From the NCBI GenBank assembly GCA_026989405.1, contig JALSJL010000291.1, forward strand, positions 1 to 15,257: a stretch of 15,257 bases of DNA, written 5' to 3'. A program made the translations under genes and the position numbers. Below the pieces are notes generated by a model. The model made no database searches, had not been told where the DNA came from, and was given only the letters and a program-made list of their open reading frames with translations. The stretch's first letter is position 1, and the number at the start of each line of letters is the position of its first letter. Below are positions 1 to 7,582 of the stretch, piece by piece. This DNA is from Marinosulfonomonas sp. Its GTDB lineage: Bacteria > Pseudomonadota > Alphaproteobacteria > Rhodobacterales > Rhodobacteraceae.

Positions 1-1
1 C

Positions 2-727
2 GACTGGGTGCTGAACGGCACCAAGCATTTCATCTCGGGCGCCGACCACGCCGATTTCGTGATCGTTTTCGTCGCCACCGGCGAAGAAGACACGCCCCGC
101 GGCCCGAAGAAGAAGATCACCACCTTCCTCATGGACCGCGGCACGCCGGGCTTCACCATCCGCGACGGCTACAGATCGGTCAGCCACCGCGGCTACAAGA
201 ACATGATCCTCGAATTCGACGACTGCCGCCTGCCCGACGCGCAGGTGCTGGGCGAGGTCGACGGCGGCTTCGCACTGATGAACGACTGGCTCTATGCCAC
301 CCGCATCACGGTGGCCACCATGGCGGTCGGGCGCGCCCGGCGCTGCTTCGACCTGGCGCTGAACCACGCCGCGACGCGCGAACAGTTCGGCCAGCCCATC
401 GGCCGCTTTCAGGGCGTGGGCTTCCAGATCGCCGACATGATCACCGAAATCGACGCCGCCGACTGGCTGACGCTGGCCGCCGCCGACCGGCTCGACCGCG
501 GCCTGCCGGCCAACCGCGAAATCGCCAGCGCCAAGCTCTATGCCTCCGAAATGCTGGCGCGGGTCACCGACACCACCCTGCAGATCTTCGGCGGCATGGG
601 GCTGATGGACGACTTCCCGGTTGAGCGTTTCTGGCGCGACGCGCGGGTCGAACGCATCTGGGACGGCACCAGCGAGATCCAGCGCCACATCATCAGCCGC
701 GACCTGCTGCGGCCACTGGGCGCATGA
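2..727 (+). CDS. Acyl-CoA dehydrogenase, C-terminal part (5' truncated by window edge)
   Basis: FAD-dependent acyl-CoA dehydrogenase that would introduce an alpha-beta double bond into a CoA ester, passing electrons to ETF. The reading frame is open from base 2 (Asp-Trp-Val-Leu-Asn-Gly-Thr-Lys), so the true start lies upstream and about 240 residues are visible. Family marks seen are NGTKHFISGA in the middle beta domain, REQFGQPIGRFQ in the C-terminal helical domain, QIFGGMG, and the final DGTSEIQRHIISRDLL. The residue aligned with the catalytic Glu of medium-chain enzymes (YEGT) is Asp here (codon 662-664). The downstream synthetase and CaiD-like hydratase suggest a short-chain or betaine-type acyl-CoA substrate, as with crotonobetainyl/gamma-butyrobetainyl-CoA dehydrogenases; this is inference. 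The family call is very safe, the substrate is not. Confidence 0.93.
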   Translation, partial: DWVLNGTKHFISGADHADFVIVFVATGEEDTPRGPKKKITTFLMDRGTPGFTIRDGYRSVSHRGYKNMILEFDDCRLPDAQVLGEVDGGFALMNDWLYATRITVATMAVGRARRCFDLALNHAATREQFGQPIGRFQGVGFQIADMITEIDAADWLTLAAADRLDRGLPANREIASAKLYASEMLARVTDTTLQIFGGMGLMDDFPVERFWRDARVERIWDGTSEIQRHIISRDLLRPLGA

Positions 728-737
728 AAACTTTCAT

Positions 738-770
738 GCCTCCGGCGGGGATATTTGCAAAAAGAAGAAG
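738..770 (+). repeat. 33-bp dispersed intergenic repeat, copy 1
   Basis: This unit begins GCCTCCGGCGGGGATATTT and ends in an A-rich AAGAAGAAG stretch, starting 10 bases after the acyl-CoA dehydrogenase stop. It matches the minus-strand copy at 879-911 at 29 of 33 positions without gaps, and the copy after tpa at 13443-13475 more loosely. I recognise it as a repeat commonly seen downstream of genes in Rhodobacteraceae; its function is not known to me. Confidence 0.7.
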
Positions 771-774
771 CAAA

Positions 775-816
775 CCCTTCGCCCCGCATCAAGGGACGAA
801 GGGCCTTCTCCTTTTA
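775..816 (+). terminator. Possible intrinsic terminator after the acyl-CoA dehydrogenase
   Basis: A 7-bp perfect stem, CCCTTCG (775-781) with CGAAGGG (797-803), encloses a 15-base loop and is followed by a pyrimidine-rich run, CCTTCTCCTTTT. It lies 47 bases after the stop codon. The loop is long and the T tract is interrupted, so termination is plausible but weak. If real, the synthetase at 945 needs its own promoter in the AT-richer stretch 850-880, where I could not fix a convincing -35/-10 pair. Confidence 0.4.
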
Positions 817-878
817 CGGCCATCGGCGTCCCCGCCTGTACCGCCCCCCAATTTGCGCTCAATTTTGTTAAAATTCTC

Positions 879-911
879 TTTCTTCTTTTCCAAAATATCC
901 CCGCCGGAGGC
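879..911 (-). repeat. 33-bp dispersed intergenic repeat, copy 2 (inverted)
   Basis: Read on the minus strand this begins GCCTCCGGCGGGGATATTTT and continues into GGAAAAGAAGAAA. It is in opposite orientation to copy 1, with the last base 33 bp before the synthetase start codon. The four differences from copy 1 lie at repeat positions 20-22 and 33, so the GC-rich half is fully conserved. Confidence 0.7.
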
Positions 912-944
912 TCCCGCACTTTTCGCGCGCACAGGTGCTGCAAG

Positions 945-2981
945 ATGAACACCCGCCTCGACCGTCTTCTGCGCCCTGAAAGCATCGCCGTGATTGGCGG
1001 CGGCAGCTGGTGCGAAAACGTGATCCGTCAGGCCCGCGCCTTTGGCTATACGGGCCCGATCTTCCCGGTCCACCCTACCCGCAGCAACATCGCCGATCTG
1101 CCCGCCCATGCCTGCATCGCCGACCTCCCCAGTGCCCCCGATGCCGCCTTCATCGGCATCAACCGGGAAGCCACCATAGACGCCACCGCCCAGCTCGCCG
1201 CCATCGGCGCCGGCGGCGCCATCTGCTTTGCCAGCGGCTTTCTGGAGGCCCGCGGCGAGGACACCGCCGCCGCCGCCCTGCAGACCCGGCTCCTGCAGGC
1301 CGCCGGCGACATGGCCCTGATCGGCCCCAACTGCTACGGTTTCATCAACTACCTCGACGGCGCACTCCTGTGGCCCGACCAGCACGGCGGCACCCGCACC
1401 GAGAGCGGCGTCGCCATCGTCACCCAGTCCTCCAACATCGCCATCAACCTCACCATGCAGCGCCGCGCCCTGCCGCTGGGCATCGTCGTCACCGCCGGCA
1501 ACCAGGCCCAGACCGGGCTGGCCGAGATCGGCGCAGCCCTGCTCACCGACCCGCGCGTCACTGCCCTTGGCCTGCATGTGGAAGGCATCGGCGACATCGG
1601 CGCGCTGGAAGCGCTTGCCCGGACGGCACGCGACCTGAACAAGCCGGTGGTTGCCCTCAAGGTCGGCGCGTCCTCCCAGGCCCGCGCCGCCACGCTTTCG
1701 CATACCGCCTCGCTCGCCGGCTCCGACGCCGGCGCGCGGGCACTGTTTGCCCGCCTCGGCATCGCCCTGGCCGAGACCCTGCCCGATTTCACCGAGGCCC
1801 TGAAACTGCTGCATGTCACCGGCCCGCTGCCCGATACCCGCCTGGCCGCCATGTCCTGCTCGGGCGGCGAAGCCAGCCTGATCGCCGATCTCGCCACCCG
1901 CTCCGGCCTGTCCTTTCCCGCGCTGTCGCCCACCCAGGACCAGGCGCTGAGCGACGCGCTCGGCCCGCGGGTCAAACGCGCCAACCCGTTGGATTACCAC
2001 ACCTATATCTGGAACGACGCGCCCGCCATGGCCGAGGTTTTCGCCGCCATGATGGCGGGCCGCCACGCGCTCACCATCCTGATCGCCGACTTTCCCCGCG
2101 CCGACCGCTGCGATACCGCCGACTGGACCTGCATCATCGAGGCAGCCACCCTGGCGCGCGCCCGAACCGGCCGCCCGCTGGCCATCGCCGCCACCCTGCC
2201 GGAAAACATGCCCGAGGACATCGCAAACCACCTGATCGCCGCCGGCATCGCCCCGCTCTGCGGCCTGTCCGAGGCGCTCTCGGCCGCGCGCATCGCCGCG
2301 CAATGCACAGCCCCCGACGCCGCCCCGATCCTGCCGCCCCGCACGCCCGGCACCGCGCGCAGCCTGACCGAGGCCGAGGCCAAAGGCGCGCTGGCGGCCC
2401 ACGGCCTGCACCGCCCGCGCGGCCACCGGGCCACAACCGCCGCCGAGCTGCCCGCGCTGGCCGAAACCCTCACCTTCCCGCTTGTGCTCAAGGGCGAAGG
2501 CCACGCCCACAAGACCGAGGCCGGCACCGTCGCGCTTGGCCTGACCACCCCCGACGCCGTCCTCCAGGCCGCCCGCGCCATGCCTGCCACCGCCTTTCTG
2601 CTCGAGGAAATGATCCCCGGCGCGGTTGCCGAACTGCTGATCGGGGTGACGCTGGACGCGGCCCACGGCTATGTCCTCACCCTTGGCGCCGGCGGCACGC
2701 TGACCGAACTGATCGACGATACCGCCTCGCTCCTGGTCCCGGCCAGCCGCGATGACATCGCCGCCGCGCTCGCCCGGCTGAAGGTCCATCGCCTGCTGAC
2801 CGGCTACCGGGGCCGCCCGCCCGCCGACATCGACGCCATCATCGACGCCGCCCTTGCCATCCAGGCCTATGTCGTCGCAAATCACGGGCAGGTGGCCGAG
2901 GTCGAGGTGAACCCCCTGCTCGCGCTCGCCAGGGGCGCCATCGCCGCCGACGCATTGATCCGAACCGGAGACCCGACATGA
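945..2981 (+). CDS. ADP-forming acyl-CoA synthetase (acetate--CoA ligase family), CoA-binding plus ATP-grasp fusion
   Basis: The 678-residue product joins the alpha and beta parts of an NDP-forming acyl-CoA synthetase. Residues 1-125 form a Rossmann CoA-binding domain (ESIAVIGGG near the N terminus). Residues about 125-440 form the succinyl-CoA-ligase-like part (LIGPNCYGF, GVAIVTQSSN), with the presumed phosphorylated His253 in SHTASLAGSD. Residues about 470-675 form the ATP-grasp domain (VLKGEGHAHKTEAGTVALGL, EVEVNPLLA). It would make an acyl-CoA from a free acid, CoA and ATP, giving ADP. The start ATG at 945 is chosen because the family's N terminus begins there and AGGTG lies 7 bases upstream; the frame is open further upstream, but that stretch reads like non-coding repeat DNA. 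Its stop overlaps the next start as ATGA, so the two genes are probably translationally coupled. Acid substrate unknown. Confidence 0.92.
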   Translation: MNTRLDRLLRPESIAVIGGGSWCENVIRQARAFGYTGPIFPVHPTRSNIADLPAHACIADLPSAPDAAFIGINREATIDATAQLAAIGAGGAICFASGFLEARGEDTAAAALQTRLLQAAGDMALIGPNCYGFINYLDGALLWPDQHGGTRTESGVAIVTQSSNIAINLTMQRRALPLGIVVTAGNQAQTGLAEIGAALLTDPRVTALGLHVEGIGDIGALEALARTARDLNKPVVALKVGASSQARAATLSHTASLAGSDAGARALFARLGIALAETLPDFTEALKLLHVTGPLPDTRLAAMSCSGGEASLIADLATRSGLSFPALSPTQDQALSDALGPRVKRANPLDYHTYIWNDAPAMAEVFAAMMAGRHALTILIADFPRADRCDTADWTCIIEAATLARARTGRPLAIAATLPENMPEDIANHLIAAGIAPLCGLSEALSAARIAAQCTAPDAAPILPPRTPGTARSLTEAEAKGALAAHGLHRPRGHRATTAAELPALAETLTFPLVLKGEGHAHKTEAGTVALGLTTPDAVLQAARAMPATAFLLEEMIPGAVAELLIGVTLDAAHGYVLTLGAGGTLTELIDDTASLLVPASRDDIAAALARLKVHRLLTGYRGRPPADIDAIIDAALAIQAYVVANHGQVAEVEVNPLLALARGAIAADALIRTGDPT

Positions 2982-3763
2982 CCGACACCCCGATCAGAAC
3001 CCGCACCCGTGGCCGCGTGCTCGAAATCACGCTGGACCGGCCCAAGGCCAATGCCATCGACCTTGCCACCAGCCGGATCATGGGCCAGGTATTCGCCGAT
3101 TTCCGCGACGACCCTACCTTGCGCGTCGCCATCCTGACCGGGGCGGGCGAAAAATTCTTTTCCGCCGGCTGGGATCTCAAGGCCGCGGCCGCCGGCGACG
3201 CGGTGGATGGCGACTATGGCATCGGCGGCTTTGGCGGGCTGCAGGAACTGCCCGACATGAACAAGGTGGTGATCGCCGCCGTGAACGGCATCGCCTGCGG
3301 CGGCGGGCTGGAACTGGCGCTGTCGTGCGACCTGATCCTCGCGGCCGAACACGCGACGTTCGCCCTGCCCGAAATCCGCTCGGGCACTATTGCCGATGCC
3401 GCCTCGATCAAGCTGCCCAAGCGCATCCCCTACCACGTCGCCATGGAACTCTTGCTCACCGGGCGCTGGTTCGACGCCGCCGAGGCCCAGCGCTGGGGGC
3501 TGGTCAACCGTATCCACCCCGCCGCCGACCTGCTGGAAAAGGCACATGAACTGGCGGCAGAGCTTGCCGACGGCCCGCCGCTGGTGCAGGCGGCCATCAA
3601 GGAAGTGGTGCGCGAGGCCGAGAACATGAAATTCCAGGACGCGCTGTCAAGGATCACAGGCTCCGAATTCCCGACGGTCAAGGCGCTCTACGCCTCCGAA
3701 GACCAGCTTGAAGGCGCCCGCGCCTTCGCCGAGAAACGAGACCCGGTCTGGCGCGGAAAGTGA
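2978..3763 (+). CDS. caiD: Enoyl-CoA hydratase/isomerase family protein, CaiD-like (carnitinyl-CoA dehydratase family)
   Basis: This 261-residue crotonase is strikingly like E. coli CaiD: it shares ITLDRPKANAID, FRDDP.LRVAI.TGAGEKFFSAGWDLKAAA, and the C-terminal AFAEKRDPVW. CaiD interconverts crotonobetainyl-CoA and L-carnitinyl-CoA. The two usual crotonase glutamates are present: Glu112 in GGGLELAL and Glu132 in FALPEIRSG. The oxyanion-hole segment FFSAGWDLK is at 60-68. An odd point is that the loop after Glu132, usually PDxGG, reads ADAAS here. The start ATG overlaps the synthetase stop (ATGA), and GGAG sits 8 bases upstream. With the synthetase and dehydrogenase upstream it would hydrate the enoyl-CoA they deliver. 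Other possibilities are a hydratase for a different short enoyl-CoA. Family certain; carnitine role likely but unproven. Confidence 0.85.
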   Translation: MTDTPIRTRTRGRVLEITLDRPKANAIDLATSRIMGQVFADFRDDPTLRVAILTGAGEKFFSAGWDLKAAAAGDAVDGDYGIGGFGGLQELPDMNKVVIAAVNGIACGGGLELALSCDLILAAEHATFALPEIRSGTIADAASIKLPKRIPYHVAMELLLTGRWFDAAEAQRWGLVNRIHPAADLLEKAHELAAELADGPPLVQAAIKEVVREAENMKFQDALSRITGSEFPTVKALYASEDQLEGARAFAEKRDPVWRGK

Positions 3764-3880
3764 ACCTAGACGCAATTCGAAGGATGGGTCACGGTTCTGC
3801 CATGATTTCCTAGGGTTTCCTTAAGACCGCAACCGGAAAGTCATCTTGCGTCGTGGGGACGTGTTATCGGGGTGCGGGTG

Positions 3881-6643
3881 ATGGGAAACCTGACTTTTCT
3901 GGGCACGGTCGAAGGACCGTTCCAGCCATATGGTGCCGACATCCTTGGTCTGGATTATTCCAGCGGGGCTGGCGGCCCGGCGCTGCGCGCCTTTGCCGGC
4001 TACGGGATTGATGCCCGGCTGGTCGATTTCGATGTCAGCGACACGATCAGCAGCACCGGCCAGAGTTTTCTCGGGGCCAGTCCCGCCGATTTCGTCAGCC
4101 TGCAGTATGGCGCAGTCGATCTGGACCTGTCGGTTGTGCTGCTTGACGACGTTCTTGACGTTTCCGCCGGAGCGCCCGCGGCGGCAAGCTGGCTGAGCGC
4201 CCTGAACAGCGGTCAGGCCGGTGACACCGTGGCGGCGGTTGGCATCGAAATCGGCGGCGCGCGCCATGTGGTGACAAGTTGGCCCAACGGCCCCGGGCTT
4301 GTGTCCTTCCGGCAGGCTGCCGACGGTTCAATGGTCGCGATATCGCCGGCGCCCGATGCCGCTGTCGGGGCTGTTTCAGACCTGGCCGCACTGACAGCCT
4401 ATGGCCAGACCTGGGTTCTGGCGTCATCCTCCGACGGCGACAGCGTGTCCAGCTACCTGATTGACGGTGCCGGCGCTCTTTCATCGGTGGCCAGTTTCGG
4501 GGCTGCTGACGGGCTTGGGGTCAACACCCCGACCCGGATAGAAACCGTGATGCTGGAAGGCCAGCCGCATGTGATCGTCGCCAGCGCCGGCACGTCTTCA
4601 CTGTCGGTCTTGCGACTGGAAGCCAACGGCAGCTTCACCGCCATTGACCATGTTCTCGACGACCTGAACACGCGGTTTGCCGACACAACGGTGCTGGAAA
4701 CGGTCACGATCGGCGACACGACGTTTCTGCTTGCGGCAGGCTCGGATGACGGGTTCACCCTGTTTCGCCTGCGCCCCGACGGCAAGCTGTTCCAGATCGC
4801 CACGGTCGCCGACACCGCCGGGGCAACGCTTGACAATGTCTCGGCCGCGGCTCTCGGGGCAGACGGCGCCGACTTGCGGCTGTTTCTTGCGTCGTCGACG
4901 GAAACCGGGATCAGCCAGTTTTCGCTCGACATTTCAACGCTTGGGGCCACGCTGACGGGCACATCTGCCGACGATGCCCTGACCGGCAGTGCACTTGATG
5001 ACCTGCTGCTGGGCTACGGGGGCGACGACACATTGAACGGCGGGGACGGCGATGACATCATCGTGGACGGGGCCGGCGCTGACGTGCTGACCGGTGGCGC
5101 AGGGGCGGACCTGTTCACCCTTGAGCCGGACGGCGCCGACGATACGATCACCGATTTTCAACGCGGTCTGGATGCGCTTGACCTGTCGCACTACCCGCTG
5201 CTTCACGACCCGAACGCACTGGGTTTCGTGGCGACGTCTTTCGGTGCCCGCCTCAGCTTCCAGGGCGAAATTCTCCAGATCATTTCAAGCGACGGAAATC
5301 CTCTTTCGCTCAGCGACATCACCGCCGTGAACCCGTTCAACCTCGACCGGCCACCGCTGGTGCTGAATGGCGGCACAACCCAGGACGGGCAGACACAGAT
5401 CGGCGCGGGGGCCGACGACAACCTGGTCGGGACCATGCTCGATGACATGCTGACCGGCAATGGCGGAGACGATATTCTGATTGGCGGCCAGGGTGCCGAC
5501 ACGCTCATGGGGGGGGCCGGTTTTGACACGGCCAGCTATGCCACGGCCACTCAGGCCATCGTGATCGACCGGCAGGATGACAGCCTGAACACGGGGGACG
5601 CGGCGGGCGATGTGTTCGTGTCGATCGAAGCCATCGCCGGGACCGGGTTCGCCGATACGATCTCCGGCTTGAACGAGGCCGAAACGATTTCCGGCGGCAA
5701 CGGGTCGGACCTGCTGGACGGGCGCGGCGGTGACGATGTTCTGCAAGGCGGATTTGGCTATGACATCCTGATCGGTGGCGCAGGGGCCGATTGGCTGGAT
5801 GGCGGAAGCGATACCGATCAGGCCAGCTATGCCACATCCCTGTCCGGTCTTCGGGTCGATCTGGCGCACATGCATCGCAACACCGGCGACGCGGCCGGTG
5901 ACAGTTTCTCGTCGATCGAAGACCTGGGCGGGTCGGACCTTGACGATGCGCTCTACGGCGATTCCGGTGGCAATACGCTGCTTGGCCGGGGCGGCGATGA
6001 CTGGCTGATCGGCCGCGACGGCGACGACAGCTTGTCAGGTGGCGCGGGCGATGACGTGCTTGTGGGCGGGGCCGGGGCCGATGTGCTCGATGGTGGGGCC
6101 GGCCAGGACCGGGCGCAGTATTTCATGTCCAAACAGGGCCTGACCGTCGACCTTGCCAATCCCGCCGCCAATACCGGCGAAGCAGCGGGAGACACCTTTG
6201 TGTCAATCGAAGACCTCGCCGGGTCGCGTTTTGACGATCAGTTGTCTGGCAATTCCGCGGCCAACCGTCTGCTGGGCAATGCCGGCGATGACATCCTGAA
6301 TGGCGCGTCAGGCGACGATGTCCTGAATGGCGGCAGTGGCGATGACCGGCTGGTCGGCGGCGCCGGCAACGACCGGCTGATTGGCGGGGCGGGACGGGAC
6401 GTGTTTGAATTCGCCAGCGGCTTCGGCCAGGATCGGATCACCGATTTCGACCTTCAGCGCGACCTGATCGACATCGACATCGCCTTGCTTGGCGCAACAC
6501 AGGCCACTGGTGCCGCCCTGCTGGCAGACTATGGCGCTGTGGTCGGCCAGGACGCGGTAGTCGATTTCGGTGCCGGCAATCTTTTTGTCATCGAGAATGT
6601 GACCGACCTTTCCGCGCTCAATGACGTGTTTCTGTTTTTCTGA
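3881..6643 (+). CDS. RTX (hemolysin-type calcium-binding repeat) secreted protein with propeller-like N-terminal half
   Basis: The 920-residue acidic protein has no signal peptide. Residues about 140-355 hold four to five blade-like repeats of about 50 residues (SSYLIDGAGALS, SVLRLEANGSF, TLFRLRPDGKLF), which suggests a beta-propeller. From about residue 357 on, RTX nonapeptides of GGxGxD type appear in blocks: 357-410, then a linker (ADLFTLEPDGADDTITDF), then repeated blocks from about residue 500 to 838. The tail after DVFEFASGFGQDRITDFD ends in NDVFLFF, an aliphatic/aromatic C terminus typical of type I secretion substrates. RTX repeats bind calcium and fold outside the cell. No ABC exporter or TolC gene is in the window. 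ATG at 3881 is preferred over in-frame GTGs at 3872 and 3878; GGGG lies about 8 bases upstream. An adhesin or matrix protein is likely; no catalytic domain was recognised. Confidence 0.9.
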   Translation: MGNLTFLGTVEGPFQPYGADILGLDYSSGAGGPALRAFAGYGIDARLVDFDVSDTISSTGQSFLGASPADFVSLQYGAVDLDLSVVLLDDVLDVSAGAPAAASWLSALNSGQAGDTVAAVGIEIGGARHVVTSWPNGPGLVSFRQAADGSMVAISPAPDAAVGAVSDLAALTAYGQTWVLASSSDGDSVSSYLIDGAGALSSVASFGAADGLGVNTPTRIETVMLEGQPHVIVASAGTSSLSVLRLEANGSFTAIDHVLDDLNTRFADTTVLETVTIGDTTFLLAAGSDDGFTLFRLRPDGKLFQIATVADTAGATLDNVSAAALGADGADLRLFLASSTETGISQFSLDISTLGATLTGTSADDALTGSALDDLLLGYGGDDTLNGGDGDDIIVDGAGADVLTGGAGADLFTLEPDGADDTITDFQRGLDALDLSHYPLLHDPNALGFVATSFGARLSFQGEILQIISSDGNPLSLSDITAVNPFNLDRPPLVLNGGTTQDGQTQIGAGADDNLVGTMLDDMLTGNGGDDILIGGQGADTLMGGAGFDTASYATATQAIVIDRQDDSLNTGDAAGDVFVSIEAIAGTGFADTISGLNEAETISGGNGSDLLDGRGGDDVLQGGFGYDILIGGAGADWLDGGSDTDQASYATSLSGLRVDLAHMHRNTGDAAGDSFSSIEDLGGSDLDDALYGDSGGNTLLGRGGDDWLIGRDGDDSLSGGAGDDVLVGGAGADVLDGGAGQDRAQYFMSKQGLTVDLANPAANTGEAAGDTFVSIEDLAGSRFDDQLSGNSAANRLLGNAGDDILNGASGDDVLNGGSGDDRLVGGAGNDRLIGGAGRDVFEFASGFGQDRITDFDLQRDLIDIDIALLGATQATGAALLADYGAVVGQDAVVDFGAGNLFVIENVTDLSALNDVFLFF
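5525..6397 (+). repeat. Three in-register 97-residue (291-bp) modules within the RTX gene
   Basis: Units start at 5525, 5816 and 6107, exactly 291 bp apart, and the next conserved Asp (of DVFEF) falls at 6398, again 291 bp on. Each unit is a 48-residue spacer of pattern D-x-A-x-Y ... NTG(D/E)AAGD-x-F-x-SIE ... DD-x-x-x-G, followed by 49 residues of RTX nonapeptides. The three spacers are clearly homologous at protein level but diverged in DNA, so this is an old internal duplication rather than recent slippage. Confidence 0.85.
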
Positions 6644-6669
6644 CACACAGGGAACGAGGCCCCCCGCGC

Positions 6670-7557
6670 CTAGTCGTGGCCGACCCCGTTTGCCAGTGTT
6701 GCCAGATAGCGGCCATAGCCATTTTTCTTGAAAACCGAGGCCCGCTCGCGCATTTGTTCGTTGTCGATCCAGCCCATCGAGAACGCCACCTCATCCGGAG
6801 AGCCGACCTGCAGCCCCTGCCGCTTTTCCAGCGTCCGGACGAAATTGCTGGCATCAAGCAGGCTGTCGTGGGTGCCGGTGTCAAGCCAGGCAAACCCGCG
6901 CCCCATGCGTTCGACTGTCAGCGAACCCTCTTCCAGATAGGTTTCCAGAAGCGTGGTGATCTCAAGCTCGCCCCGGTCCGAGGGCTTGACCTTCCGCGCC
7001 CGCGCAGGGGCCGTGCCATCCAGAAAATACAGCCCCGTGACCGCATAGTTCGAGGCCGGGTTTTCGGGTTTCTCGATGATCGAGACCGCGGCGCCATCCT
7101 TGTCGAAACCAACCACGCCATAGCGTTCCGGGTCGGCCACGCGATAGCCGAACACCGTCCCGCCGCTGGTTTTTTCATCGGCGTTCTTCAGCAGTTCCGG
7201 CAAGCCGTGCCCGAAAAATATGTTGTCTCCCAAAACCAGCGCCGATGGCGCGCCATCCAGAAATTTCTCTGCCAGAATAAAGGCTTGCGCCAGGCCTTCC
7301 GGCTTGGGCTGCACGATGTATTCCAGCTGCAGCCCCCATTGCGACCCGTCGCCCAGCAGGCGCATGAACTGTTCCTGGTCCCCTGGCGTCGTGATCACGG
7401 CAATCTCGCGAATGCCGGCAAACATCAGGGTGGTCAGCGGAAAATAGACCATCGGTTTGTCATAAATTGCCAGAAGCTGTTTGGAAACGCCCATGGTGAC
7501 CGGATACAGCCTTGTGCCCGATCCGCCGGCCAGAATGATGCCCTTGCGTTGTTTCAC
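6670..7557 (-). CDS. rmlA: Glucose-1-phosphate thymidylyltransferase
   Basis: This enzyme makes dTDP-glucose from glucose-1-phosphate and dTTP, the first step to dTDP-L-rhamnose. The 295-residue length equals the family norm. Seen are the nucleotide-binding signature LAGGSGTRLYP (residues 9-19), Lys26 in SKQLLAIYDKPMVYFPL, EGLAQAF (87-93), the metal-binding Asp111 in LGDNIFFGHG, and the sugar-binding EKP and FAWLDTGTHDSLL segments. I chose the GTG at 7557, with CGGAGA about 8 bases upstream; an ORF extension to 7623 would run into rmlB coding sequence and lacks family similarity. It is the last gene of the rmlCDBA run, 25 bp after rmlB. Its stop is only 26 bp from the stop of the convergent RTX gene. 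Characterised homologues are feedback-inhibited by dTDP-rhamnose. Confidence 0.97.
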   Translation of the reverse strand: MKQRKGIILAGGSGTRLYPVTMGVSKQLLAIYDKPMVYFPLTTLMFAGIREIAVITTPGDQEQFMRLLGDGSQWGLQLEYIVQPKPEGLAQAFILAEKFLDGAPSALVLGDNIFFGHGLPELLKNADEKTSGGTVFGYRVADPERYGVVGFDKDGAAVSIIEKPENPASNYAVTGLYFLDGTAPARARKVKPSDRGELEITTLLETYLEEGSLTVERMGRGFAWLDTGTHDSLLDASNFVRTLEKRQGLQVGSPDEVAFSMGWIDNEQMRERASVFKKNGYGRYLATLANGVGHD

Positions 7558-7582
7558 TGGTGTTCTCCGTATTCCTGTAGGG

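Noticed and set aside
621..944. N-terminal extension of the synthetase frame by 108 codons
   Set aside because: It overlaps the end of the dehydrogenase gene and runs through the 33-bp repeats; family similarity starts at the ATG at 945.
789..2885. A 698-codon open frame on the minus strand over the synthetase gene
   Set aside because: It is rich in Gly, Ala, Arg and Gln with no family motif, and it lies opposite a gene with clear catalytic motifs; GC-rich codon bias keeps the antisense frame open.
3764..3880. Promoter for the RTX gene in the 117-bp gap after the caiD-like gene
   Set aside because: TTGCGT at 3846 and TTATCG at 3864 are only 12 bp apart, too close for a standard promoter; no other convincing pair was found, so no site is claimed.
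5525..6397. The regularly spaced repeats as a CRISPR array
   Set aside because: The units are in-frame coding modules of an RTX protein, diverged at DNA level, and far longer than CRISPR repeats.
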